Shown here piece by piece: positions 1 through 12,946 of a stretch of DNA of 64,000 nt. Positions within the stretch are counted from its first letter, which is position 1, and each line of letters opens with the position of its first letter. The notes beneath the pieces were generated by a model. That model saw only the letters and a list, made by a program, of their open reading frames with translations, was not told the DNA's origin and did not search any database. Both the position numbers and the translations under genes were made by a program. This stretch comes from Ceratorhiza oryzae-sativae. Its lineage: Eukaryota > Basidiomycota > Agaricomycetes > Cantharellales > Ceratobasidiaceae. Location of the stretch: positions 1,550,001 to 1,614,000 of the forward strand of contig JARWMV010000238.1 of the NCBI GenBank assembly GCA_030998015.1, read 5' to 3'.

Positions 1-900
1 GAAGAAATTTTCGTAGGTCTATGCCAGTTTTATTATTGTAGCGTCAGAATAAATTTTCTATATCTGCAGAGAAGTCTTGTCCATCTACTAAACATCAATA
101 CCTTCAACAAGCTGAGAGTGTACGTTGGCAAGGGCGTCCAGCTGTCCACCCGCGGACTATTTGAACAGAATCCCTACCTTCAAGATCTTCCCATAATGCC
201 CTTCTGACCTACGAACCCGTGGGTCAATACATCCAAAACCTCTACAGCGCTAAAAACGCTATATTCCAACTCGCATAGTTTCCGACACTTCCCGGTGACG
301 TCTGAGCTGACATCCCCACCAACCGATTCGTCGACATTGGACGCATACATCTCGCGTACAACAGCCGTCCTATAAACTACATAATCACCGCGCTTGTTGA
401 CTGATACAAGGCGTTTGAAGCGTATAAAGCTGGCTTTTGTTTGGCTGTTCCTCATCACAAAGGAGAGTTCAACGCATGACGGAATAATGTTATGCTTTTC
501 GGCTTACATACCGAGTCTGATGACCAACATCTTATCGGCTTGGAGAGCGTTCATTGACAGCGGATATTCGACAAGCGAAAAAGGGCATTAGATGATAGAC
601 AGAGTATCAGCGACCTTTGCTCAAGTTTCAGCGGATTCTTGGGAGAAAAAAACGTTCAGGAGGAGTGTAGGCCAAAACTCGAACCAAGAGGATCTGGCAA
701 GCCAGCGCGGCGGAAGCGCACACCGACCACGGCCTGCTTTGCTCGAAAATCGAGGACCAAGACTGTCTCGTAGAGCTAGATTCAGCCTACAATGTTCTCA
801 GTTGTTATATCATTTTCCGAAATGTTGAATTGTTTATCATGTGGTAAGCGTACATAAAGATCCCTAAACGTCCGGGAGAAAGTATTCGATAGCAAGACAA
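1..900. other. Left edge, no supported gene
   Basis: Short open frames exist on both strands, for example a 92-codon minus frame at 180-458, but none shows a recognisable domain, a consistent set of splice sites or a signal peptide. The stretch may hold the end of a gene lying mostly outside the window or decayed sequence. It also contains the 3' flank of the GH16 gene that ends at 901. Confidence 0.4.
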
Positions 901-2739
901 CTAGAGGAGGCTACACAAATCTATAAACGGCGCCCAAGCGAGCAGGAAAAACAGCATATTATAAATACCATGAAGGGGATCAACCCCGAGTGTGCCCGCG
1001 TTTGGCACACTCCCCAATACTTCCGAGTTCCTGAACACATGGACATAATTCTGCAAAAGAGTCAGTAAATCAATCCGCGTGGGTCTAGTAACTGGACTCA
1101 CTATAACCCAATAAGCATTCTAAAGAGGTTGTGATCAAGATTAAGTTTGTTGTAGCGCATGGCAAAGGTGAGACTTACATCAAAGTTCGAGGGACTCATC
1201 ACTTGCTCTGTGCACGTTCCGGGACACGTTCCCGTCGGGCTCTGCGGGCTGGTATATCCGTTTCCGGCCCAATAGCCTATAGCATAACCGAATTAAACAT
1301 GGCCCAAACGCGCAAAATGAAATAACGTACCACATATATCAATGTTGAATACGATCTAGAGGGTTTTGTGCATCAGTATCAGAATGCCGAACATTAGGAA
1401 ACTTTGCCAGCCCAGAGGGCACGAGTTAGGTATGTGAAGCTTGAGACTAACCTGATGATCCCAGAAATGTTCCTTCGGTGGGCAGCTCGTGTTTGCTAGC
1501 AGTGCAGTGGGTTCTCCCCAGTTATCAGGATTGGGCGTGTTTTGTGTAATGTCATGGGGGATGGTTGAGCGATGGAAGAACCCTGTAATCAGGTCAGGGA
1601 CACCACTTGGCAGCAAATAAATATTCGACTGACAAACGTATACACCACTCGAATCCCACCGAGACGCAAACACGCCTCCGCCCACCGCGTTGAACGGCTC
1701 CCCAAATGACGCAGCACTATCGTTGATCACACCACATCCGGCATTGCTCGCATCTCCAATCACGTTACAGTCCGCTTGCTGTAGCACGTCCAAACTCCAT
1801 CAATCAAAAAACCGATCAGGCCGAGGGCAAACTTACGACAAACGATCCCGTAAACTTGGAGGAATTCGAAATCACGCAACCTATCACATAAAAAAAAAAC
1901 GTCTGAATCGGCTGTTTGATGAATGCCGAGAGAGAAGAGTCGTACCTGGATCTGTGTGAAACGTAACTTGGTTCTTCGTGTTGAGATTCACGCCTTCGAA
2001 AATGTCGATCTCGCCGCTATATGGCCAGTTTGGACCGACTGTCCTGTTCGTGCAGTCAGGTGAGATGGGCGAGGAGGCGAGAGATGAAGGGAATTGTACC
2101 AAAAAGCGGGCCAGGTAGCTAGAAGACAGCAACGACACCTCAGTTCCGTTGAACTCCTGTGAAACTACGATAGATGCTCACAACATCCGTATGGTGCTTT
2201 ATCAATATCGAGAATAAATAATCCACCATTGTATCGTTTATTGGACTGAATTCGTACACTGGAACCAATATCTCAGATACGAGATAACCAACATACGCCG
2301 CCAACACCCACCTCTTGCGCTGTTGGCCGAGTTGCAAGCTCGTAGTATTGTCTACTCTCATAATTATTTGCCCCTGAGGTGTAACGTATGCCAGGTTTTC
2401 GGCAAACGCTGTCTGTTGGTCGACATATTTGACTTGACCCCTGCGTAAAATTAGAATCAGTGTCTTGGCGGATACTCGGCGCCGAGCGTGATCCTCACCC
2501 TGTGGTATCGTCGTATGAAAAGAAATTAAATCCACTGGAAATTGAGGTTTTTTGTTTGAGAAAGCTTTGGGTTAGACATGCAGGACAATGACGTACTCAA
2601 AAAAGTTCTGGCCCTCGTAAAACGTATCGATCGTCCAGAGACTCGTGGCACTCGTATTGGCATTGAACGCGCGTGGGTACTTCATTCCGAACACATCATT
2701 CCCAAGAGCAAGGACGAAGAGGATGCCCAAGAGAGCCAT
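901..2739 (-). CDS. GH16 family endo-beta-1,3(4)-glucanase (laminarinase-like), hydrophobic C-terminus
   Basis: Glycoside hydrolase family 16 enzymes cut beta-1,3 or mixed beta-1,3/1,4 glucans, usually outside the cell or in the wall. Spliced by eye from about ten small exons, the protein reads through the family landmarks: a hydrophobic N-terminus (MALLGILFVLAL), a GQNFF motif, DGFNFFSYDDTTG, GQVKYVD, RKSVRIQS, YNGGLFILDI, YGCSTWPAFWTVGPNWP, then the catalytic signature GEIDIFEG (two Glu and the central Asp) near 2020, and later NAGCGV, YVWFFHR-like and NIDICG segments. Introns are about 50 nt with good GT/AG borders (for example donor gtacgt at 2596). The last exon ends at 901 with a leucine/phenylalanine-rich tail that could be a membrane anchor or a GPI-attachment signal. 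An upstream in-frame Met at 2814 is an alternative start; I prefer 2739 because it begins the signal-like segment. Substrate is inferred from the family only. Confidence 0.88.
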
Positions 2740-3014
2740 GGGAACGAGCGTGGGGGATGGGAGACTGGAAGAGGGGGGAGATCGAACAAGCGCTCGAATG
2801 GCTCGGCAAAACATCGTCCTATTTATAGGCCGCCGAAGCGTGGCGGTAAACCCTAATTTACGCGCCTCGTGTTTCTGCCTCACGTCTCACGAGCTTGTAA
2901 ACATAAATAGTGGAGAACCTTCGCTGATGAGTTAAATATATATGCGACTCGTGTGCCGAGGTTAAATTCGTTGCTGTTCATTGCCGATCTTCTCATACAA
3001 GAAGGTATCATAGT

Positions 3015-4555
3015 CTATTCACCCCTTCCCAGTTTGTCCAACGATCGCACCCCGCTTTCGTACCACTCTTCGCGCGTAACCCAGAACTCGTTGCGCGACT
3101 TCATGATATCGGCCAGCACTGCGCCGCCAAGGAAGACCATGTGCTTTCGGCGGGGCGGGTCTTCGATCCGGAGTTTGAAGTTCTGCGAGGAGCCATTAGA
3201 ATAATGGAACGGGAAGCGAACAGGCAGAAAGGGGGATTGGCGGGAGAGAAAAAGGGGAGGGAGATGACGAGAGATAGACGTACGCGAAGCCTAGTCGTAT
3301 CGCCACCGAGAACCCTGGAGAGGTACAATTGCTTCATCTCTTTCTCGAGACGCGAGGGCAGACCTGGGTACATGCTCGATCCGCCAGAGAGTACAATGTG
3401 TTTGTATAGCTCGGCGCGAGTGTCGACCGCTGCAGCTTGAATGGTTTGGAAGAGCATTTCTAGAGTAGCCAGGCAGCGGTGTCAGATCTTTCTAGGTATC
3501 ATGGCTCGACGGGGCTCACCTGCTACACCGGGCTGTTCGACGTCGACCAAATGAGGTTGGAACATGCATTCAGGAGCCTCGAACCGTTCAGGCCCAATCT
3601 TGATCGTTCGTCCATCCGGAAGCTACACAACTTCCTTGTTAATACCCGTTCCATTCAATTCAAACTAGGCTCACCGTATAACTCTCGACCAAAACCGTAG
3701 TCTCCTCACTCAGCCTCTGATCCATCTCCAGATCGTAGCTGACGTAGCAGTGCTTTTCTTTGATCGCGCGAACCGTATCGAAATCGGCTGTTCGGTTGAA
3801 CGCGTATCCACGCATGAGAAGCAGCTTGATTAGGTAGCGCGTAACGTCTCGGCCGGCGATGTCAAGACGGCGAGTGAGGTGAGGAAGAGCGAATCCGTCA
3901 TAGACAGGGACAATGTGTGTTACGCCGTCTCCCGAGTCGACGACAACACCGGTCGTCAGACCTAGCCAAAAGAAATAGGGTAAGACGTAATCATTTGAGG
4001 AGCATGAAAGAACGCACCCTGCGCGTAAAGCGTCAACACTGCCTGAATAGCAACATACACACCTCCAAATCCGTACTCTTCAAACATGACTTGTGCCATC
4101 CTCTCCCGATTCTTCTTTGGGTTCATCGGAGGCTCGGTCAAGAGAACCTTGCGCCCGGCAGTATCGACGCGTAGCTTTTCGTCAAACGTGTAATCCCAGA
4201 GATGCTTCATGTCGCCCCAGTCTTTGACGATACCATGTTCCATCGGTTGACTCATTTGGAGGTACGAACGCAGGGCTTCGGCCTCGTCTCCGACCATGAT
4301 GTCTTTGATGAGGTGTTGGCCGAGGCGTTCTTCCGCGCGGAGAATCGGTCGCCCAACGACAGAGGGAAATACTAAACAGAAGTGAGATGATTACACATTC
4401 AAGCAACACGTTGGCGGGCTTACCATGCTCTGGAAAGTTGGAACCAGCATATCCTACTTTGACAAACTGCGGTGCAATCAGTGTCTGTCCTGTCCCTCAT
4501 TGGGTACCGCACTCACGCCGGTTCCGTTATCGACGACAAGAGGTGGCAAATCCAT
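3015..4555 (-). CDS. ARP2: Actin-related protein 2 (Arp2), subunit of the Arp2/3 complex
   Basis: Arp2 pairs with Arp3 in the Arp2/3 complex to nucleate branched actin filaments at cortical patches. The start exon encodes [13 protein letters not shown], the actin-fold phosphate-1 loop. Later exons read [146 protein letters not shown], and a C-terminus containing [20 protein letters not shown]. The insert pattern ([26 protein letters not shown]) fits Arp2 rather than actin or Arp3. About six introns of 50-80 nt interrupt it. It shares a 172-bp divergent intergenic region with the coiled-coil gene starting at 4728, so the two may be co-regulated. Confidence 0.95.
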
Positions 4556-4727
4556 TCTGTGTTGGACCTCAGTAATAAATTTGATTCTTGGTTCATTTGG
4601 ACAACATACCTCACTGCAATGGCAAGGTGGGAGACTGGGAGTCGGTGCCGCTGACGTAATAGATGGGGAAGGGCACCCCACGTGACCGTTCTCATTTACG
4701 TCACGTGCATTCTTCACGCTTGAACTC
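4556..4727. promoter_or_regulatory. Divergent promoter between Arp2 and the ADIP-like gene
   Basis: Only 172 bp separate the two start codons. The interval holds two CACGTG palindromes, at 4679-4684 and 4702-4707, the second inside CGTCACGTG. Such E-box sites are bound by bHLH or bZIP-type factors in fungi. A regulatory role is inferred from position and duplication; single CACGTG sites also occur by chance. Confidence 0.4.
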
Positions 4728-7470
4728 ATGCAGACTCCATCGAAAAAGGGTGTCCGCTGGGCGTTTGATGTAGCCAACAGTCCATTTGGAGGCCACGCAG
4801 AGTGAGAATTAATCTATCTCATTTATTATATCTGCTGACTCGATACAGACCATCGACGCCTGAAACGAGCACTTCATCCCTCGCGTATGTCAACTCGCAG
4901 ATCATCGCCCATGGATTTGCGCGTGCGCCGTTGGATCTGGCCGACCTTGGGCGAGATGAGCAGAACAAGGTTGTGAAATGTGTACTTGGAATGTTGTCGC
5001 AGCGCGTCGTACGTCTGAATCTTTCTCGTATCGTCTCTATGCTAACCCGCGTGGCTAGGATGATATGACACGCGCTGAAGACCTGTCTTCACGTCTTCGC
5101 ACGTTGTCATATGAGCACGAACGGTTGGGGAATATGCTACGTTCTGCAAAGTCTCAGGTTGTTCAGGCCGAGAAGGAAACGGAGGCTGCGAAGACAAAGG
5201 CTAGGTACGTTCGTGCTATTGCTTCCTGCTTCGGTGACTAAGAATCCGACCGCAGCGCCCTGACCAAGGATCTCTCATCCGCCACGGCCGCACATGCTCG
5301 AACATCCAACCACCTCGCACAACAGACTTCTGCCATCGCCTCGTTGCGCCAGGCATCCACTGCGTTAGACCGAAAACGAGAACAAGACGTTGCACGACTC
5401 AAGGAACGATGGCAAAAGCTTGCCTCGGAACAATCCAAGCTCGGAAGTGTCGGGAGTGGGCTTGTTGTGCGAATTGGGCGGTTGTGGACCAGAATGAGCA
5501 GTATGTTGGTACGGGAGAAAGCGTGGAGGAAGGTGCGATACGGGACGCGGTTGAAGCGAGGGAACGGTTGACCGAGGAGAATGACGTTTTTCGGGAGGTT
5601 CTTGGAAAGCTGGGCGCAGTTGTTGGAGAATGCCTGAGGGAGAGAGATGTAGGTTTCGCGCACCTTCCTTGTAATATCGATTTAACATTTTGGATATAGG
5701 TGAAGGATGTAAAGATCCCAACCACTGCGGCGCTTTTCCAACCTCCGTCGTCGTCGGAAGATGCTGGGCCAGCATTGAATGCGTATCGCACACTTCGGGA
5801 CTTGATACACCAACTCGCCATTTCAACATCCTCTACATCCGCAGCATACGATGAGGAAGAACGCGCGGTCGCGAGAGCAAAGGCAGAAGAGCATCGTGTG
5901 GAGATCAGCAAATGGGAAGAAAGGGTCGAGGGGCTGGAGAGGGATATCGCAAGACTCAAAGGCGAACTTGGTGCGTCTCAGCTTTTTTTTTTCAGATGGT
6001 GACTGGGGGATTGACTGTGGGGTGGGACCTGTAGCCGCGAGTAACGATTTCGCGGAAAAGGGAAGAGTATTGATTGAGCAGATGGCGAACGATAGGAAAG
6101 TACGAGAAAGGAAAGAAGAGGAGCATTCTGCGTATGTTCCCGTCATCCACTTTTCAGCCCGTTACCCATTAGTACGTAAAACAGGGGAGAAGCGGCCGCT
6201 CTGGCAGCTCAACGCCAAGAACTCGAAGCGGAGCGTGCGAAGTTTACAGATGCCGCTATCAAGCTTGCGAGGGAGCGTAGTGACTTTGAGGTGTGCTATC
6301 TTTATTGATGCAATCCTGAGCCGGGCTGACATTGGCATCTGGCATTCGTAGGCTGAGAGATTACAGTTTGCAGAAGAGAAACGCATATGGACGATGCAAA
6401 GACTCGAAGCTGAGCAACCCTCAGCTACCGCAACCGAGCCTGAGCCAGAACCGACGGCTCAGGCCGATGCAAACACGGTTTACGACCCTGCATCTCCGCC
6501 AAAGGCTAATTCTTCACTTGGTGATGCGCTACGAACAGTGCTCAAAACCGAGAAGGACGCAGAAAAGAGGAAGAGAAAAGAGGAACGAGGGAGATTGATG
6601 AAGCCTTCATCACCGGCCAAAACGAAGATCGGGAAGAGGGAGAGAGAGGGGGATGAAGGTGGAAAGGAAAAGAAGAGGCGCGCTCCCCCTCAGCCAGTGT
6701 TTGTCAAGACTGGGGGCGGGTCCAGTGGACAGGTGGTTGTCGGTTCAACTGCTCAAACCACGACGGGTTCTTCAGCTCAAGCCTCAACGGGACCGCCGAC
6801 GGAACAGACAGCGGGTCCTTCCCAAGTCGCCGATGCCCCAAGCAGTCCCAAGTCTAAACCGACAGCTGTCCCAACTACACCCCGATCTTTGCACCCCGCT
6901 GCTCAACGTGCGCGAGCAAGGAACTATGCACCTGCTGTGCCGTCTCCACTGTCGAGGATTCTAACCATGGCTGAATCGCCCGAGGAGAGGAGAAACGGGC
7001 CTGGACAGGTGGCAGGTGGGCTAGGTGCGGATGATGCTCCTCCGGGGTTGAACGGAGGTATGGTATCTCCGGGCCGAGGCGGGGCCACGTCTCCAGGTCG
7101 AGGGGGTGGGGTGAGATCTCCGGGGCGACCCAAGGGCGGGTTGGCAGTCAAGTTTGCAGCTGCGGCTGCCAAGGCGAAAGAGGTTCCGAAGCCGGAGCCC
7201 AGGTTGGTGTCCATGTCTGAAACGCGGGCCGACAAGGGCAAGGGCAAGGCTCGGGAGGATGAAGAACGGGAAAAAGACGAAGGGCGAGACTTGGATGCGA
7301 TCCTGGCTGCCCCTGTCGCCCCTGGTGTGGGCGCTTTGTCGAGACCGGGCGGCTCGAGGGCGGTGCCCAAGACGGCTGTGATGGGCAAGCCGATGCGAGT
7401 GGCGGTCAAGCGGGGCGCGACGCCACGCAAGGCCACCGTTGGAAACGTGCGGGCGAAGCGACGAGGCTAG
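4728..7470 (+). CDS. Coiled-coil protein, Afadin/alpha-actinin-binding (ADIP)-like
   Basis: The start exon encodes MQTPSKKGVRWAFDVAN and splices into a region resembling the fungal ADIP family: an N-terminal helical segment (YVNSQIIAHGFARAPLDL, then GRDEQNKVVKCVLGMLSQRV) followed by long heptad-like helices (LSSRLRTLSYEHERLGNMLR, SAKSQVVQAEKETEAAK, LRQASTALDRKREQDVARLK). Six or more short introns lie between 4800 and 6350. The last large exon (to 7470) is disordered and basic: Pro/Gly/Ser-rich repeats with SPGRGG motifs, and a Lys/Arg-rich C-terminus ending VRAKRRG. Animal ADIP/SSX2IP links actin junctions and centrosomal material; fungal members are poorly studied, so the role here is uncertain. 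Head-to-head placement with Arp2 makes an actin or spindle-pole role attractive but unproven. Confidence 0.65.
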
Positions 7471-7763
7471 CAACCCAGGGCTGAATGTATCGGGCTGAGA
7501 CTCTGTGTTTACATTTTGAGCGCGACGAATAATGACCAAACACTGCCAAAGCGAGGGAGATTTGCATCCGACCCGAGGTCTCCGGGGGCACGTGTCATAC
7601 GCCCAACGTCGCCGAGAGCTGCTTGCTGTCGTCGCACACACTCACACACCTGTATATTCCGCTCCCCGCGCGGCCCGCTCGCAGCCCACACCGCCGCCGC
7701 CGCTGCACCCGACGACGAGCACACCCCTTCTCACACTGTCCTCATAGACGCGTGGCTGGTGCG

Positions 7764-10700
7764 ATGGCGTCGAGCCAGGCGCAGACGAGTGAGTATCGGC
7801 GCACGCTCCACGGCGCTATGCTGAGCTACCCAGACCCGAGCCCCCGCCCGGCGCACACCGCCGGTCCGAGCACAGCGTCGTCAAGCACGACGTCTCCAAC
7901 CGGCACACACTCGACCGTGGCGACGACGATAGGGAATTCGAAGCAACGGTCCTGGGACGAGGACAAGTCGTACGTCGTACACTCGGCCAGTTTTTGTGCG
8001 CTACTAACAACCCACAGACTGAATCTGTACATACTCGACTATTGCCGCCGCCGCAACTTTGACGAGACGGCGTCGGCGTTTGAGCGCGAGGCAAAGATCC
8101 CGCGAGACGCCACGACGAGGTTCAACGCGCCCCAGGGACTGTTGTTCGAGTGCGTGGCTCGAATCGTTTCATTGCAGCATGCTGACTGGCGCTCTTTCGC
8201 CGCTCTGACAGATGGTGGATTGTGTTCTGGGAAACATTCAACTCGCAAATGACCCAGTTGTCTGCCCGAGAGTCCTCGGGAAATAACCAGAGCGATTCGC
8301 CTGGCCAGGTATACGTCAACGTGCGTGCGCTCTTCTCGCTTGCTTGCCCTGCCCCGGATCACTGACGTGATCGTTGTTTGTTTTTCCTCTTCGCCCGACG
8401 CTCTGCAACGACCAAACCCAAACCGAACCGATCACCCACCCGTCGATCTCGATCGACTAACCCCCGCTCACTCGCACGACACTATTACTTGGACGAATCT
8501 TGATTCGGTATCAACACTGCACACCGCTCGGCTACCATGCGGTGCTCGTGTCTGCCGCGTGCGCTTGTTCTCACTTGTGCTGCGCCCCTTGCGCCTGTTT
8601 TTTTGCCCCGCAACGATCTCTCAACCACCGTGCGCGACCTCCCACGGTCCGCGCTCTCCGTTGCCGGGCCTGTGCCAAACCCCCGCCTTATCTCGTTCCG
8701 GCCGGCCCATCGGCTCGGACACGGACACGGATCATTTTTCATTCCGCCTGGACCGTGCGTTGTACTCGGCCCTGGACCTGCATGGTGACTGTGAATGGCA
8801 CATCACCGTGCGTTGGCCATGCTCGCGCGCTGTGCGACTTCATCTCGTCCGGTCGTCTTGTTTATCGATGGTCATCTGATTGGCCGTGTCTGCCACTGTT
8901 CCGAATCCGGATTTCTTGGGATTTCTTACACCTTCGGTTTCGGCCACTGCTCCGCTTGCTTTCCACACCACAGACTATGGCCCGTTTAAAGAAACTGGCA
9001 ATGCACGAAAAGGAAGAGCTGACTCGATCGCGTGGGATGAGCATGAGCATGGGGATGGGAACGCCCGCTATGGGCAATACAGCCATGCCCGGAGTAGGTA
9101 CCATGCCCGCACCAGGAGTGACTGGAAACATGACGGCGCCCGGTATCAATGGAGGAATGAGGCCGCCGTCCCAGGCGAGCACGAGATCTCAAAGTCAGCA
9201 GCCCGGCATGCCGCCAGCGCCGGGTCCGCAGCAAATGCGACAGCCGCAGCACACAATGATGGGCATGCATATGACTCCAAGTACGTATAGCTGTTCACTT
9301 GTGTCATTTCCTACTTGGTTTACTGATCGGTTCGTTTCAGCAATGGCACATACTCCAACACATACATCATCAACACCCACGCCTGCACCAGCACCGTCCC
9401 CGTCCCCAGCGCCCACGCCACCCCAATCGTTTGGCGGCCCTAGCTCAGGCCCTGGTCCTTCACAACAATCTTTCAATCCGGGATCTGGTCAGCCTCAGTT
9501 TGGCGGCCCGGGCCCTCAACCTGGCGGTCCTCCTCCACCCAGTGGTCAGCCAGGCGGACCCGCTGGAGGGCAACAGCCGATGATGCATCAGGGATATCCA
9601 CATCCACCAGGACCAGGTCAAAACTCGTTCCCCGGTTCGGGTCCTGGGCAGTTCGCGGGCGGATCAGGCGGCGCACCTGGACAGTTTGGACCTGGTGGCG
9701 GAGGAGGCGCCGGATCCGGCCCAGGCCCTTCTGGATCCTTCCCGCCTGGCGGCCCGACAGGTTCCTTCCCGCCACCGGGCGGATTCCAACCTGGATCAGG
9801 CCCCTCGTCTGGAGGGCCAGGTCCCGGTCAGTTCTCAACCAACGGGCCTGGTGGTGGCGGCCAAAACTTTCCACCTGGAGGCGCAGGAAACTTTCAGTCT
9901 GGTGCGCCTTTCCCCGGACCCGGCCAACAATTCAACCCACGCGCTATACCTGAATGGGCTACGCGTCCAGGGCCACCTGGGGCAGATGGACAACAGCGAG
10001 AGCCATGGCAAAACGGTCGACCTGGGCATGGTCCAGGGGGACCTGGCGTGATGATACAGCAAAAACCGCTGATGCCAGGAGGACAGTCTATGCCACCCCA
10101 GATGAGAGGCCAGGCTGGGATGCCTGGGCGATTTCCCGGACAGCAGGTAATGTCTGGAGGTCCCCCACCACACATGGGTGGGCCTCCTAATAACATGATG
10201 GGGGGACCTCCAGGAGGGCAACCACAACAGATCGGCCAATCGCCCAAGGAAGGCTCGAGGAGCAATACACCCGCAACTGGATGGAATCCTGCAGGCGATC
10301 CACTGCAACAGCGACGGCCTGCAGTAGCAGCCCAAGGAGGGCAAACAGGCCCGTAAGTATTTTCATTATCTATCAGATTTGGTGTATAGACAGGCGATGT
10401 TCTAATGGAATTGGTGTTTGTGTTTGCGTTTGATTTTGTGTAGATCGATGTCGCACGGACGTCCGTTTATGGGACCTGGAGGAATGGGACCTCAAGGAAC
10501 GGGTGGCATGGGCGGACCACCGGGACCGGGTATTGGAGGGCCAGGAAACATGGGAGTTCCAGGGCAGGGTGGAATGGGTCCCCAAGGACAGGGTGGCATG
10601 GGGCCACAAGGGCAAGGTAACCTTGGGCAAAAGCGACCAGGATCGCCCCCAGCTCCACCCACCACCAACCCAAGCGGATCTCCACCTGATGCGAAGCGGC

Positions 10701-11547
10701 CGAGACCAAACGACCCAGGACCAGCAGCGCTAGCCGATTCGAGACCCCCGTCGTCCAAAGGGGGGATGCAGTATGGCGCCGGTGGTCCGCCACAGCCGAT
10801 GCACGGAGGCCCTGGCGGAGGACATCCAGGTATGATGAATGGACAGCCGCCGCCACCGCCGCAGGGATTACAAGTGAGCCCGAAATTGTTTGATGCCTTT
10901 GATTCCGATTTGACAAGCAGTGGGCTCATGAGCAGGATTACAAGCAAGAAATTGCGGCGATGAGTCGCCACGCGATTGTCAAACAGGGCGCGCAACCCCC
11001 ACCGTTTGGGAAATCGAATGGCGGTCCGGCCTCGGAACCTCGGCAAATGACCAACGTGAAGAACAGTGCCGCCGGGTCAATGGGGCCTCCGGCTTCGCCT
11101 TCGTTTACGAACCGAGGGGTTGGTGGAGTGAAAAAGTCGGAGAGTGCGAATTCGAGCCCGGCGCTGGCGTCGAACACGGTCCAGAACGGAACGGCTGGAG
11201 ATCGGAGTCGAACCCCTTCGTCCACGATGGGTAAAGTACCCTCGCCTCGACCTGGCCCGGCTACTCGACCTCAAAGTGCGACACCCACACTGAATAATGC
11301 GGGGACGCCCAACAATCAGCCACCGCCGCCACCCAATAGCGCACCGCCGCTGATGGGTCAGTCGCCCTCGAACGGGATGCCCTATCAACGACCCGGGTCT
11401 GAGCTCGGCCAAGATGGGGCCATGAGCGGTGCATTCGATTTTGGGCCAGAAATCGACTTTTCGCAGCTTACGAGCGAGTTTTTGCCGGAAGATCTCGGGC
11501 TGTTTTCACTCAACGATTGGCCGGGTGATCCACCGATGGGAGGGTAA
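7764..11547 (+). CDS. LisH/LUFS-domain transcriptional coregulator (Flo8/SSDP-like)
   Basis: The N-terminal exon starts MASSQAQTSEYRR. After a short intron comes a LisH motif (LNLYILDYCRRRNFDETASA, then FEREAKIP), followed across another intron by APQGLLFEWWIVFWETF, the hallmark of the LUFS region shared by LEUNIG, Flo8 and SSDP proteins. A donor at 8321 and acceptor ending at 8973 define an intron of about 650 nt, long for this window. Downstream the protein is very low complexity: Met/Gly, then Gly/Pro/Gln/Ser repeats from 9000 to 10350, and after introns near 10352-10443 and 10873-10920 it ends with an acidic-hydrophobic segment (PEIDFSQLTSEFLPEDLGLF). LUFS proteins act in the nucleus as adaptors or activators controlling adhesion and development. 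The target genes cannot be inferred here. Confidence 0.8.
8321..8973 (+). other. Unusually long intron in the LisH gene
   Basis: The exon ending VYVN is followed by gtgcgt at 8321 and the next coding exon (TMARLKKLAMHEKEEL) begins after ccacag at 8973, in the same phase. The interval is about 650 nt, compared with 50-60 nt for nearly all other introns in this window. Open frames inside it (for example from Met codons at 8500 and 8537) are Pro/Arg/Cys-rich and show no domain. Confidence 0.6.
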
Positions 11548-11947
11548 GGGAGTAGTATCCACAAAACCATACATGGTGGCACGAGGTTGTTTTTGTCTAC
11601 ATTATTTACTTTCAAGATGTGTTATCACTACATGTCTAGATCTATTGGCCTCTTTTCTTCTCTTCTTTTTTTCTCGGCTCTGTTGCTTGGATTGGTCGGC
11701 TTGTGTGCTTTCGATAACCCCGCCTTGTTCATTCATTTCATTTCATTTTTTTTTTGCTTCTGTTCGCTGTACTTGTAATATCCCCTTTTTTGACGATTCG
11801 GACTTGTCTGTGTGTTGTCAGGTCAGAGGGCGAAAGCCGGGGGAAGAGCTGGGCGATATCTTGTGTATTTATGTTGTGAAAGATCGATCTTCAAACCTCG
11901 AACGTGTGGAGGACATGCATTCATTCAGTATTCACGGGTGGGTACAT
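11548..11947. other. Convergent 3' intergenic region
   Basis: Lies between the LisH gene stop and the end of the cytidine deaminase gene on the opposite strand. It is T-rich, with a run of ten T near 11745, as expected for 3' untranslated and polyadenylation sequence. No gene is supported in it. Confidence 0.5.
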
Positions 11948-12672
<725 letters not shown>

Positions 12673-12946
12673 AAGCGCCGGTGGGGCGGGATCAGTTTGG
12701 TCATCCGGGTCCAACCGCAGGCCTACGTCATGTGTCGGTGGCGATGATGATGATATATATATGGGCCAAGACCGCACGCTGAAACCACCGCCGACTGGGC
12801 TGAAACAGCGGGGGTTGGTCTCGCACATTCTGGCACCTTCTCTCGGCGCTTAGCCACCCCAGTCCACGTTTGTCCGTGGCGCGCCGGACGTGCGGTGATC
12901 CTGCCCGACGACGACAACGACGACGACGACGACGAGCAGCGGATCG

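Noticed and set aside
180..458. 92-codon minus-strand frame at the left edge
   Set aside because: No family resemblance, and no adjoining exon could be joined in phase.
1884..2138. Apparent break in the GH16 gene just before the GEIDIFEG motif
   Set aside because: Splicing a small exon (WPAFW) with a donor at gtacaa and an acceptor at aacag restores the family sequence, so the gene looks intact.
8500..8973. Open frame extending upstream of the MARLKK exon, with an in-frame Met at 8500
   Set aside because: Pro/Cys/Arg-rich translation without a domain; consensus splice borders place this stretch in an intron of the LisH gene.
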